In this document: piece after piece, positions 1 to 8,734 of the stretch
Layout: every line of letters begins with the position of its first letter
How positions within the stretch are numbered: the stretch's first letter is position 1
Assembly (NCBI GenBank): GCA_026125895.1
Contig: JAHCKG010000002.1
Span: 186,001-250,000, forward strand
Length of the DNA: 64,000 nucleotides
DNA from: Pseudolabrys sp.
GTDB lineage: Bacteria; Pseudomonadota; Alphaproteobacteria; Rhizobiales; Xanthobacteraceae
Reading direction: 5' to 3'
Notes under the pieces: generated by a model
Databases searched by the model: none
What the model was told of the DNA's origin: nothing
The model's input: the letters and a program-made list of their open reading frames with translations, nothing else
Position numbers and translations under genes: made by a program

Positions 1-121
1 ACCGCGAAACGCTGCAACAACAAGCTTCTGCTCCCGATCCCACACCCCACGCCACCATAGCAACGGGCACGGTCGCGACAATCTGCGATAGGTCAAAGTC
101 GCAGGTTTTTTGTGCGGCGGC

Positions 122-640
122 TCAGATCAGGCCGTAACGCGGCACGGTGCGCAGGTAACGCACATAGGGTTCGCCGAACTTCGCCGTGAGATAGCGCTCC
201 TCGCGCTTGACCACGCCGAAGTGCAGGACGACGGCCGTGACGACGGTCATCACCACCATCCAGTCCGACGCCAGCAGGATGGCGAGGCCGAGCAAGGCGA
301 CGATGCCGCCGACATACATCGGGTTGCGCATGTAGGCGAAGACGCCGGTGGTCACGACCGCGCTCGACGGCCGCCACGGCCGCACCTCGGTGCCGGCGCC
401 GCGGAAGGCGCGTTCGGCGAAGCTCGCCAGCGCGACGCCGGCCACCATGAGCTCGACGCCGAGCAGAATCCGCGTGCCCCACGACAGCAGCACGCTGAGC
501 ATGTAGGCCGGCAGCAGCCAGTCGAGCACGAGGCCGAGCAGCACGGCGATCAGCAGCAGCGCCGGCGGCGGCGCGATAACGCCGGCGACGTCGGCCGTCG
601 CCGGATCGTCAGGCGCTGAGAAATTCAGCCATCGCGGCAT
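122..640 (-). CDS. isoprenylcysteine methyltransferase-like integral membrane protein
   Basis: 172-residue protein with several hydrophobic segments. The C-terminal half carries the signature of the ICMT/PEMT-like membrane methyltransferases: YMRNPMYVGG near the middle, followed by EERYL and a terminal FGEPYVRYLRTVPRYG. These bind S-adenosylmethionine and methylate lipids or other small acceptors at the membrane; the acceptor cannot be read here. The start is the ATG at 640 because GGAGG lies seven bases upstream. It therefore overlaps the end of the upstream alpha/beta hydrolase gene by 32 bp, which suggests translational coupling. A longer in-frame start at 706 would lie deep inside the hydrolase gene and is unlikely. 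Confidence 0.75.
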   Translation of the reverse strand: MPRWLNFSAPDDPATADVAGVIAPPPALLLIAVLLGLVLDWLLPAYMLSVLLSWGTRILLGVELMVAGVALASFAERAFRGAGTEVRPWRPSSAVVTTGVFAYMRNPMYVGGIVALLGLAILLASDWMVVMTVVTAVVLHFGVVKREERYLTAKFGEPYVRYLRTVPRYGLI

Positions 641-1310
641 TGACGGCCTCCGGCTTTTCGATGGTTGAGAGGTGCCCGCAGTCCGGCACGATCGTGAGCT
701 TCGCATGCTGGATGCCGGCGGCGATTTCCCTCGCCAGATCCGGCGGCGTCAGTTCATCGCCGTCGCCGACGATCACCAGAGTCGGGCATTTGATGGCGCC
801 GAGCAACGGCCGCGAATCCGGCCGTCCCATGATCGCCCGCTCCTGTTTGACGAAGGCCTCGGCCCCGGTCTCGCGCGCCATGGCGCGGACGATGCCCTTC
901 AACCGCTCGTCGCCGCCGTGGTTCCGGTGCAGGAACTTGGGCGTGAGCGTCTCGACGATGTCCATCAGCTTGCCAGCCTCGGCCATGGCGATGAATTTCT
1001 CGCGGCCCGCGCTCTGCTCGGGCGTGTCCGGCCGCGCCGAGGTGTCGAGCAGCACCAGCTTTCCGATTCGCTCCGGCGCCAGGCGCAGCATGGCGAAGGC
1101 GATGTAGCCGCCCATCGACAGCCCGGCGAGCGCGAATTTGGGCGGCGCGTCGGCGAGGATACGGGCGGCGATCGAGCCGACGTCGGCGTCGCGGCGGTGG
1201 TCGGCGACCATCACCGGCCCGGCCGGCCACAGGGCCTCGACCTGCGGGGCGTAGAGCCTGGCGCTGCACAGCAGCCCCGGAACAAGGACCAATGGTAAGG
1301 ATGATGGCAT
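609..1310 (-). CDS. alpha/beta hydrolase
   Basis: 233 residues, a single alpha/beta-hydrolase domain. The oxyanion region is LVPGLLC near the N-terminus. The nucleophile elbow is GLSMGG with the serine in the third position. The acid is probably in VGDGDELTPP, and the catalytic histidine in DCGHLSTIEKP near the C-terminus. There is no signal peptide, so it is cytoplasmic. It probably forms a two-gene unit with the overlapping downstream membrane methyltransferase-like gene. The fold resembles 3-oxoadipate enol-lactonase and related carboxylesterases, but the substrate is not determined by the sequence and no aromatic-degradation genes lie nearby. Confidence 0.8.
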   Translation of the reverse strand: MPSSLPLVLVPGLLCSARLYAPQVEALWPAGPVMVADHRRDADVGSIAARILADAPPKFALAGLSMGGYIAFAMLRLAPERIGKLVLLDTSARPDTPEQSAGREKFIAMAEAGKLMDIVETLTPKFLHRNHGGDERLKGIVRAMARETGAEAFVKQERAIMGRPDSRPLLGAIKCPTLVIVGDGDELTPPDLAREIAAGIQHAKLTIVPDCGHLSTIEKPEAVNAAMAEFLSA

Positions 1311-1535
1311 TTTCGACCTCCAGAACCTCGAAAAACGCAGAAAAATAAGCCTTAATGGGCACTATAGCGGCGCCGGAGCATTGACTTTGGCCCGTTCGCC
1401 CCTATGTTCCCGGCAACCGGTGCGAATGTACAAAGATTCGACCGCTCTCCGCGCAGAAGTAACCGGTTTCGGCACCTTGCCATCATGTCCCGCGCGGACC
1501 CTATCAGACGATAGACGGTCGCAGCTCGAGGATTC

Positions 1536-2960
1536 ATGAGCTTTTCCGAACTCGGTTTGTCCGACAAGGTCATCGGCGCGATTGACGCTGCCGGTTACAA
1601 GACCCCGACCCCCATCCAAGAACAAGCCATCCCGCACGTTCTCGCCCGCCGCGATGTCCTCGGCATCGCGCAGACGGGCACCGGCAAGACCGCCGCCTTC
1701 GTCCTGCCCATGCTGACCATGCTCGAGAAGGGCCGCGCGCGGGCCCGCATGCCGCGCACGCTGATCCTCGAGCCGACCCGCGAGCTTGCCGCCCAGGTGG
1801 CGGAAAGCTTCGAGAAATACGGCAAGAACCACAAACTCAACGTCGCCCTCATCATCGGCGGCGTGTCGTTCGGCGATCAGGATGCCAAACTGCTGCGCGG
1901 CGTCGACGTGCTGATCGCGACTCCGGGCCGCCTGCTCGATCACTCCGAGCGCGGACGCCTGCTGCTGTCGGGCTGCGAACTGCTGATCATCGACGAAGCC
2001 GACCGCATGCTCGACATGGGCTTCATCCCGGACATCGAACGCATCGGCAAGCTGGTGCCGTTCACGCGCCAGACCTTGTTCTTCACGGCGACCATGCCGC
2101 CGGAAATTCAGCGCATCGCCGACAACTTCCTGCACAATCCGGTGCGCGTCGAAGTGTCGAAACCGGCCACCGCCGCCAGCACCATCACGCAATTGCAGGT
2201 CGCCGTCGGCCGCGAGGATTTCGAGAAGCGCGCTACCTTGCGCCACCTCATCGACAGCGCCGAAAATTTCAAGAACGCCATCATCTTCTGCAACCGCAAG
2301 CGCGAAGTCGCGGTGCTGCACAAGTCGCTGGTCAAGCACGGATACAACGCCGTGGCGCTGCATGGCGATCTCGACCAGACTTCGCGCACCGCCGCGCTCG
2401 ATGCCTTCCGCAAGGGCGAGGCCAAGCTCCTGATCGCGTCCGACGTCGCGGCGCGCGGGCTCGACATTCCGGCCGTGAGCCACGTTTTCAATTTCGACGT
2501 GCCGCATCATCCCGACGATTACGTGCACCGCATCGGCCGCACCGGCCGCGCCGGCCTCACCGGCACCGCGATCTCGCTGGTGGCGCCGTTCGATACCAAG
2601 TCGGTCGCAACCATCGAAAAACTGATGGGCATGACCATACCGTGGATGGGCGAGCCGGTGGCCGCCGCCGAGCCGGGCGAACGCCCTGCGCGGTCTGGCG
2701 AACGCAGTGGCCGTAGTGGCGGTCGGAGCCGGCAACCGCGTGGTCAGCGTTCTCAGGAAGGCCGCAGCCGCGAGCCCAAGCCGCGCCGCGAGCAGCCGGC
2801 GCCACGCGCCGAACATCCTGCACCGCACGCCGAAAAAGCGGCCCCGGTGCGTGCCCGGGAATCACAACCTTATCGCGACCGCGCACCGCGTGAGACTGTC
2901 GAACCGGACACCAGCCACCTTCCCGCCTTCCTGCTCAGGCCAGTGAATATCAAGGCCTAA
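1536..2960 (+). CDS. rhlE: DEAD-box ATP-dependent RNA helicase, RhlE type
   Basis: 474 residues. The motifs run in the order expected of DEAD-box helicases: Q motif PTPIQEQAIP (residues 24-33), Walker A AQTGTGKT (45-52), PTRELAAQV, DEAD (about 153), TAT in place of SAT, ARGLD and HRIGRTGRAG (about 331-340). The C-terminal 100 residues are a basic, Arg/Ser/Gly-rich low-complexity tail that probably binds RNA. Proteins of this kind unwind short RNA duplexes in ribosome assembly and mRNA decay; RNase E is encoded further along in this window. ATG with GAGG upstream. The rhlE assignment rests on the overall family pattern; other DEAD-box subfamilies are possible. Confidence 0.88.
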   Translation: MSFSELGLSDKVIGAIDAAGYKTPTPIQEQAIPHVLARRDVLGIAQTGTGKTAAFVLPMLTMLEKGRARARMPRTLILEPTRELAAQVAESFEKYGKNHKLNVALIIGGVSFGDQDAKLLRGVDVLIATPGRLLDHSERGRLLLSGCELLIIDEADRMLDMGFIPDIERIGKLVPFTRQTLFFTATMPPEIQRIADNFLHNPVRVEVSKPATAASTITQLQVAVGREDFEKRATLRHLIDSAENFKNAIIFCNRKREVAVLHKSLVKHGYNAVALHGDLDQTSRTAALDAFRKGEAKLLIASDVAARGLDIPAVSHVFNFDVPHHPDDYVHRIGRTGRAGLTGTAISLVAPFDTKSVATIEKLMGMTIPWMGEPVAAAEPGERPARSGERSGRSGGRSRQPRGQRSQEGRSREPKPRREQPAPRAEHPAPHAEKAAPVRARESQPYRDRAPRETVEPDTSHLPAFLLRPVNIKA

Positions 2961-3131
2961 AGGTAGCATCGTAACGTCGCGCGTTCAGGTGGCAATTTGC
3001 CTCCTGCAACCGGTTCCGCATTTACCCCCCATTCATATACCTGGAATACCGTTCGCGCCGGGGACGTAACGCGGCCATGTTGGCCCGCGACTGGAGACCC
3101 ACGGGCAGAAGGCCTCAAGGAGGTTTTTCGG

Positions 3132-4196
<1,065 letters not shown>

Positions 4197-4255
4197 GCGC
4201 GGCGAGCCCTGCCCGCCACAGTGCATTGACCGTAGCGACAACGGTTGCGCCGCTC

Positions 4256-5509
4256 CTACAATTCCGCCGATACCGAGAACGTGCCGATATAGGCGCGGCC
4301 GCTATTGCCGTTGAAGAAGCCGAGGACGCCGTTGGGCGCGATCTTCAGGTCGACATAGCCGAGCTCGACGCCGAACTTCAGGTGCTTGACCGGCTTCCAG
4401 TACAGATTGACGGCGGTGCGGAACGTCTCGCTCTCCGGATCGGCCAGCAGCAGGTCGGCCTTCACCGACACGAAGCTGGCGAAGATGTTCGACTCCCATT
4501 CGTCCGACCACTCGTGGTGATAAGACGCCACCGCGCTCCAGCCTTTGGTCGCCCCGATCGAGCGCACGATGCTCTGGTAGACGACGAGGTCGTTGGTCGT
4601 GCCGAGATAGGATGAGGCATCGACCGCGTAAGTCGCCTGCATGCTCACCTCGTCGCCATCGGCGATGAACTTGACCGGCACCTTCAGGCCGACCGACGCC
4701 GCCCAGCCGGTGCGCTCGGTCGCGGTATTCGGCAATAGCGGCAGGATCGGCGAATTGGTGAAATCGGCGCGGCGCACCACGCCGGAGACATGCGTGGTGA
4801 GCGCATCGGTTTCGCGCCGCCAGCGCAGGGAATAGATCGGGTTGGAGAAGTCGAACTCCCAGATGTTCGTGTCGGCATTCGGCGACGTCGGCAGGTTCGA
4901 CTCGACGCCGACCGCCAGCTTGTTGGCGGCATCGAGCTCGTGCTCATAGACAATGGTGGTCGCCGATCGGCCGGGCGAACTGGCGCTGGTGAGGAAATTG
5001 CCTTCCCAGAAGCTCATCAGCGAGCCGGTGTAGCCGACCGTGAGGCCGCCGAGCCCGACGCTCCAGCCGGTGAAATAAGCGCTGCCATTGGTGGTGCCGT
5101 CGTCGGTCGACTTCGACCATTCGCCGCCGATGGTGGACTTGAACTCGCCGAGCGACGTCTGCCGGGTGTATTCCAGCCCGCTGCTCGCGGTCACCGATTG
5201 CGACATGGTGTTCTGCGTCACCGTGCCGTTGCGGTTGACGATGCGCGGCACGCCGGCGATCTGCTTGGTGTGCTGATAGGTGTACGAGACGCCGCCGGTC
5301 ACCTTGACGCAGCCATCGCCGACGGCGAAGCGCACGCCTTCGTCGTCGTCATCGTCTTCGCCGTCGTCGCCGTCGTTCTGCGCGGCCTGGCAGGATGCGC
5401 CGCTTTTGCCCTTGGGCGCCGCCCAGGCGGCGCCGGCGAACGGAACCGCCAGAATCAGCAACAGGCACACGATCCGGGCGCAGGCCCCCACAACCCAACG
5501 CGACGCCAT
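4256..5509 (-). CDS. porin-like outer-membrane beta-barrel protein
   Basis: 417 residues. The ATG at 5509 has GGGGAAG upstream and gives a clear signal peptide: MASRWVVGACAR, a hydrophobic core, then a probable cut after AAWA. A very acidic linker (GDDGEDDDDDEGV) follows, then a domain starting GDGCVKVTGGVSYTYQ, which matches the opening of rhizobial porins. The rest alternates aromatic and polar residues in beta-strand fashion. The last residue is Leu (VSAEL), not the usual Phe. It probably sits in the outer membrane as a porin or porin-like barrel; whether it forms a general pore is inference. Its start overlaps the zero-frame end of the upstream TfoX gene. Confidence 0.72.
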   Translation of the reverse strand: MASRWVVGACARIVCLLLILAVPFAGAAWAAPKGKSGASCQAAQNDGDDGEDDDDDEGVRFAVGDGCVKVTGGVSYTYQHTKQIAGVPRIVNRNGTVTQNTMSQSVTASSGLEYTRQTSLGEFKSTIGGEWSKSTDDGTTNGSAYFTGWSVGLGGLTVGYTGSLMSFWEGNFLTSASSPGRSATTIVYEHELDAANKLAVGVESNLPTSPNADTNIWEFDFSNPIYSLRWRRETDALTTHVSGVVRRADFTNSPILPLLPNTATERTGWAASVGLKVPVKFIADGDEVSMQATYAVDASSYLGTTNDLVVYQSIVRSIGATKGWSAVASYHHEWSDEWESNIFASFVSVKADLLLADPESETFRTAVNLYWKPVKHLKFGVELGYVDLKIAPNGVLGFFNGNSGRAYIGTFSVSAEL

Positions 5510-5994
5510 GACTTCCCCGCCCCTGCAACCGGCCTCATTCGCTCGCAAAGCCCGATGCGAGTCAAGGCGCAGGGACGCGGCTCAGCGCTTCTTCCTGTTG
5601 AGTTTCCGCTTGGGAGATGCGGCCCGGGTGGATTTTTTTGGCTGGATTTCGGCTTCGCCGATTTCTTGCGCGCCTTCAACGCATGCGCCACGGCGACCGC
5701 GGCGCGGGTCCACTCGGCGAGTTCGTCCGGCTCGTCATACAGCCGCGCCGGCAGTCGCCACCACGAATTGACGTTGATGACCTTGCCGCTTTTGGTCTGG
5801 CTGTAACTGAACGGCGTCGAGCCCTCGGCCTCGAAACGCGCGACGGAAGACGGATCGGCCTTGAGGAACACCTCGCCGCGCAGGAAGACGGCAAAACAGA
5901 CATCCTCGGCATAGACGCCGAAGCCGGAGAACATGCGCTTGACGCTGACCGGACCGTAGGCCGCGAAGAACTCGGCGAGGTCGTCACGGTCCAA
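5455..5994 (-). CDS. TfoX/Sxy N-terminal-domain protein, possible frameshift in the tail
   Basis: 179 residues when read without a shift. The start is a TTG at 5994, preceded by GCGGAGG at good spacing; no ATG fits. Residues 1-105 are a TfoX N-terminal domain (DDLAEFFAAYGPVSVKRMF, GVYAEDVCFAVF, VFLKAD, SYWRLP-like NSWWRLPARLYD). In Haemophilus and E. coli the family acts with CRP in competence control, but single-domain alphaproteobacterial members have no known role. The natural domain ends at the ARKKSAKPKSS region. Beyond it the zero-frame tail looks non-coding and runs 55 bp into the porin gene. A -1 shift on a seven-A run at 5633-5639 gives a Lys/Arg-rich tail ending at 5582 (137 residues). 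The gene lies 14 bp after sufA. Confidence 0.72.
   Translation of the reverse strand: MDRDDLAEFFAAYGPVSVKRMFSGFGVYAEDVCFAVFLRGEVFLKADPSSVARFEAEGSTPFSYSQTKSGKVINVNSWWRLPARLYDEPDELAEWTRAAVAVAHALKARKKSAKPKSSQKNPPGPHLPSGNSTGRSAEPRPCALTRIGLCERMRPVAGAGKSWRRVGLWGPAPGSCACC
5632..5638 (-). other. candidate -1 frameshift site (A AAA AAT) in the TfoX gene
   Basis: On the minus strand the zero-frame codons are AGC CAA AAA AAT CCA. The heptamer A AAA AAT fits the X XXY YYZ pattern of bacterial -1 slippery sites. Slipping back one base gives a short basic tail, KKSTRAASPKRKLNRKKR, and a stop at 5582-5584, just before the porin gene. The same effect would follow from a one-base homopolymer error in assembly, or from a real recent indel. 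No downstream pseudoknot was worked out. Confidence 0.4.
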
Positions 5995-6008
5995 GGCAGG
6001 CCTCCGCT

Positions 6009-6398
6009 TTAGTGCGCGGCCTTCTCGTCGCCGGAAAGCTGCGCCGGCGTGAGCTGGACGCTCTCGCCGCAGCCGCAGGCCGAGGTCTGGTTCGGATTGT
6101 TGAACACGAACTGCGACGACAGCTTCTCGGTCTTGAAGTCCATCTCGGTGCCGAGCAGGAACAGCACGGCCTTGGGATCGACCAGGATCTTGACGCCCTT
6201 GTCCTCGATCACCTCGTCGGTCGGCTTGACCGCGTCGGCGTATTCCATGGTGTATTCCATTCCGGCGCAGCCGCCGTTCTTGACGCCGACGCGCAAGCCG
6301 GCGACCGGCTTGTCGGCATTGGCCATGACGGCCTTGATGCGCGTCGCGGCCGCTTCGGTCAGCCGCATCACCTGGGGTCTCGGTCGTGCCGTGGCCAT
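6009..6398 (-). CDS. sufA: HesB/IscA-family iron-sulfur assembly scaffold, SufA-like
   Basis: 129 residues, an A-type Fe-S carrier. The three conserved cysteines are visible: one in GGCAGMEY and two in SACGCGES near the C-terminus. They bind a cluster or iron and pass it to apo-proteins. Start chosen at the ATG at 6398 with GGAG upstream; the in-frame ATG at 6410 is an alternative. It is the last recognised Fe-S gene of the minus-strand suf operon, separated from sufT by the VOC gene and followed after 14 bp by the TfoX-domain gene. SufA is named by context; IscA and ErpA share the fold. Confidence 0.87.
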   Translation of the reverse strand: MATARPRPQVMRLTEAAATRIKAVMANADKPVAGLRVGVKNGGCAGMEYTMEYADAVKPTDEVIEDKGVKILVDPKAVLFLLGTEMDFKTEKLSSQFVFNNPNQTSACGCGESVQLTPAQLSGDEKAAH

Positions 6399-6497
6399 TC
6401 CGCTCTCCATCTCCGGCCGGGGGCAAGACCCGGCGGATCGCAACCCTATAGATAATGACGGATTTCCCGTCTTTAAGTCCTTAACCGCGGCGCTCCG

Positions 6498-6914
6498 TCA
6501 GTAGGTCGTCCACAGCCCTGGCGTCGCCAGTTCGATCACATGGGCGTCCGGGTCGCGGAAATAGATGCTGCGCCCGCCCCGCGGCCATTTCACGTCGCCG
6601 TCCAGCGGGATGCCGCGCTCGCTTAGCCGCCGTTCCCAGGCCGGCAGTTCCGCAGCCTCGACGGCAAAGGCAAAATGCTGCGGCCCGCTGCCGTCATGCG
6701 GCGGAATCACGCCGCCGGGCAATTCGACCGGCTCCAGCGTGCCGCCGCGCAGAAACAGCAGCAGCACGCTCTGGCCGCCGACGTCGTAAGCGCGAAACCG
6801 GCTTTCATCGCCGCCGATACGCGGCAAATCGAGCACGTCCTCGTAGAATCGCGATGCGCGCTCGATATCATCGACGTAGAGGCAGGTTTCGAGCACGCGC
6901 GCCAGCTTGGGCAT
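6498..6914 (-). CDS. VOC (glyoxalase/dioxygenase superfamily) protein
   Basis: 138 residues covering the two beta-alpha-beta-beta-beta modules of one VOC domain: LYVDDIERASRFYEDVL, then GPQHFAFAV, then RSIYFRDPDAHVIELATPG. The histidine in PQHFAF and the glutamate in VIELATP are at metal-ligand positions. The first ligand position, usually His, appears to be Cys or another residue in LETCLYV. The likely start, ATG at 6914, is only 5 bp after the sufT stop, so it is translated with the suf operon. Related proteins are glyoxalases, thiol transferases such as FosA/FosX, or of unknown role. Substrate unknown; the placement hints at a thiol or stress role. Confidence 0.78.
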   Translation of the reverse strand: MPKLARVLETCLYVDDIERASRFYEDVLDLPRIGGDESRFRAYDVGGQSVLLLFLRGGTLEPVELPGGVIPPHDGSGPQHFAFAVEAAELPAWERRLSERGIPLDGDVKWPRGGRSIYFRDPDAHVIELATPGLWTTY

Positions 6915-6919
6915 TCCGC

Positions 6920-7354
6920 TCACCACATATTGAGGACGAGGCGCGCCTCGTCCGACATGCGGCTCGGGTCCCACGGCGGATCCCAGACCACCGCGACCTT
7001 GGTCTCCTTCACGCCCGGCACCGCCGACACGGCGTTCTCGACCATGATCGGCAGTTCCTGCGCCGACGGACAGTTCGGCGAGGTCAGCGACATGTCGACA
7101 TTGACGGTGCGGTCGTCGGCGATATCGATCTTGTAGATCAGTCCCAGTTCATAGATGTCGGCCGGGATTTCCGGGTCGTACACGGTCTTGAGCCCGGCGA
7201 TGATCTCGTCGGTCAGGCGGTTGAGCTCTTCTTGCGGCAGCGCCGAGGCGCCGGTGACGGCAGCGTTCGGATCGCTGATCTCAGGCGCCTTCTCAGCCAC
7301 CGCGGTCGCGGCGGCGGCGTGCTGCACGGTGTCGTCGGTGGGATTGTCGGTCAC
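6920..7354 (-). CDS. sufT: SUF-system DUF59/MIP18-family assembly factor, SufT
   Basis: 144 residues. The first 50 are a variable, Ala-rich leader. The rest is a DUF59 (MIP18) domain: VYDPEIPADIYELGLIYKI, VDMSLTSPNCPSAQELP with the conserved cysteine, and VVWDPPWDPSRMSDEAR. The family helps deliver or mature Fe-S clusters. The start is the GTG at 7354: AGGAG lies upstream, and GTGA overlaps the sufS stop by four bases, a typical coupling arrangement. A longer reading into sufS is excluded by this. Function is well supported by operon position. Confidence 0.87.
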   Translation of the reverse strand: MTDNPTDDTVQHAAAATAVAEKAPEISDPNAAVTGASALPQEELNRLTDEIIAGLKTVYDPEIPADIYELGLIYKIDIADDRTVNVDMSLTSPNCPSAQELPIMVENAVSAVPGVKETKVAVVWDPPWDPSRMSDEARLVLNMW

Positions 7355-8592
7355 GCGAAAAACTCCTGAGCCTTGATCAGGGCCGTCGCCAGGGTGTCGA
7401 CCTCGGCCTTGGTGTTGTACATGCCGAACGAGGCGCGGCAGGTGGCGGTGACGCCGAAGCGCGCCAGCAGCGGCATGGTGCAATGGGTGCCGGCGCGCAC
7501 GGCGACGCCGGCGCGGTCGATCACGGTGGCGATGTCGTGGGCATGCGCGCCCTTCATCTCGAAGGAGACGATCGCTCCCTTGTCCCTGGCCGTGCCGATG
7601 ATGCGCAGCGAATTGATGGCGCCGAGCTTCTCATGCGCGTATTTGACGAGCTCATTCTCATGCGCGCGGATGCGGCTCTTGCCGACCGATTGGATGTAAT
7701 CGAGCGCGGCGCCCAGCCCGATCGCCTGCACGATGGCCGGCGTGCCGGCCTCGAACTTGTGCGGCGGCTCGCCGTAGGTGACGCGATCCTCGAAGACTTC
7801 GCGGATCATCTCGCCGCCGCCGTTATACGGGCGCATCGCTTCGAGGTGCTGGGCCTTGCCGTAGAGCGCGCCGATACCGGTCGGGCCATAGAGCTTGTGG
7901 CCTGTCAGCACGAAGAAATCGCAGTCGAGGTCCTGCACGTCGATATCCATGTGCACGGAGCTCTGCGCGCCATCGACCAGCACCGGAATGCCGCGATTAT
8001 GCGCGATCTTGATGACTTCCTTGACCGGCACCACGGTGCCGAGCGCGTTCGACATCTGCGTCATCGCCACCATCTTGGTGCGCGGCGTGAGCAGCTTCTC
8101 GAACTCGTCGAGCAGGAAGTTGCCGTCGTCATCGACCGGCGCGAATTTGAGCACGGCGCCATGGCGCTCGCGGTAGAAGTGCCACGGCACGATATTGGAG
8201 TGATGCTCCATGATCGAGAGCACGATCTCGTCGCCCTCGCCGATCCGGCCGGCGCCGAAGCTCGACGCCACCAGGTTGATCGCCTCGGTGGCGTTGCGCG
8301 CGAAGATGATGTCTTCCTTGCGCGGCGCGTTGATGAACTTCTGCACCTTCTCGCGCGCGCCCTCGTAGGCCTCGGTCGCCTCATTGGCGAGGTAATGCAG
8401 GCCACGATGCACGTTGGCGTACTCGCGCGTATAGGCCTTCATCAGGCGGTCGAGCACGGCTTGCGGCTTTTGCGCCGAGGCGGCGTTATCGAGATAGACG
8501 AGCGGCTTGCCGTAGACCTGCATCGCCAGCGCCGGAAAATCGGCGCGGATCTTGTCGACGTCGTAGGCGCCGTTGCTCACTGCCGGATGCAT
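7351..8592 (-). CDS. sufS: cysteine desulfurase, SufS (group II)
   Basis: 413 residues, PLP-dependent aminotransferase class V. It removes sulfur from L-cysteine as a protein persulfide for cluster assembly. The PLP lysine is in LTGHKLYGPTGIG; the persulfide cysteine is near residue 371 in RAGTHCTMPLL, with the short loop of group II enzymes. HHSN and the N-terminal FPAL...YLDNAAS fit SufS. The ATG at 8592 has GAGG six bases upstream; a GTG one codon earlier is possible. It is linked by overlap to sufT, and separated from sufD by a 140-bp palindromic element. No SufE gene is present in the window. Confidence 0.93.
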   Translation of the reverse strand: MHPAVSNGAYDVDKIRADFPALAMQVYGKPLVYLDNAASAQKPQAVLDRLMKAYTREYANVHRGLHYLANEATEAYEGAREKVQKFINAPRKEDIIFARNATEAINLVASSFGAGRIGEGDEIVLSIMEHHSNIVPWHFYRERHGAVLKFAPVDDDGNFLLDEFEKLLTPRTKMVAMTQMSNALGTVVPVKEVIKIAHNRGIPVLVDGAQSSVHMDIDVQDLDCDFFVLTGHKLYGPTGIGALYGKAQHLEAMRPYNGGGEMIREVFEDRVTYGEPPHKFEAGTPAIVQAIGLGAALDYIQSVGKSRIRAHENELVKYAHEKLGAINSLRIIGTARDKGAIVSFEMKGAHAHDIATVIDRAGVAVRAGTHCTMPLLARFGVTATCRASFGMYNTKAEVDTLATALIKAQEFFA

Positions 8593-8601
8593 CACTCACC
8601 T

Positions 8602-8726
8602 CTTGTCCCGGACGCGATGCGGCATGAAATGCTGCATCGCTGAGCCGGGACCTTCGCAAACGCCGCACCCGTAACGGTTCCGGGTCTGCGCAGCGGCACT
8701 GCGCGCCGCCGCGCGCCCGGGACAAG
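8602..8726. repeat. large REP-like palindromic element between sufD and sufS
   Basis: The ends are a 10-bp inverted pair, CTTGTCCCGG at 8602-8611 and CCGGGACAAG at 8717-8726. Inside the left half is a second hairpin, GCGATGCGGCAT then ATGCTGCATCGC around 8614-8640. The right half is GC-rich with further self-complementarity. It fills the whole space between two genes of one operon. Palindromes of this look recur in Bradyrhizobium-like genomes; copy number could not be counted here. It would form a strong structure in the suf mRNA and may stabilise or partly terminate it. Confidence 0.65.
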
Positions 8727-8734
8727 CAACATGC

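Noticed and set aside
1-121. Left edge of the window, possible end of a gene
   Set aside because: No frame, motif or terminator could be supported in these 121 bases; it may be intergenic or the tail of a gene outside the window.
1362-2828. Long open minus-strand frame opposite the RNA helicase, rich in His, Asp, Arg and Gly
   Set aside because: Its composition is what GC-rich third positions give opposite a real gene; the plus strand carries all DEAD-box motifs. Similar mirror frames over rne, amiC, mrcA, the AsmA-like gene and sufB were discarded for the same reason.
2680-2960. Tandem-like RSGERSGRSGG codons in the helicase tail as a DNA repeat
   Set aside because: It is a low-complexity basic tail common to RhlE-type helicases; codons vary and there is no exact DNA repeat unit.
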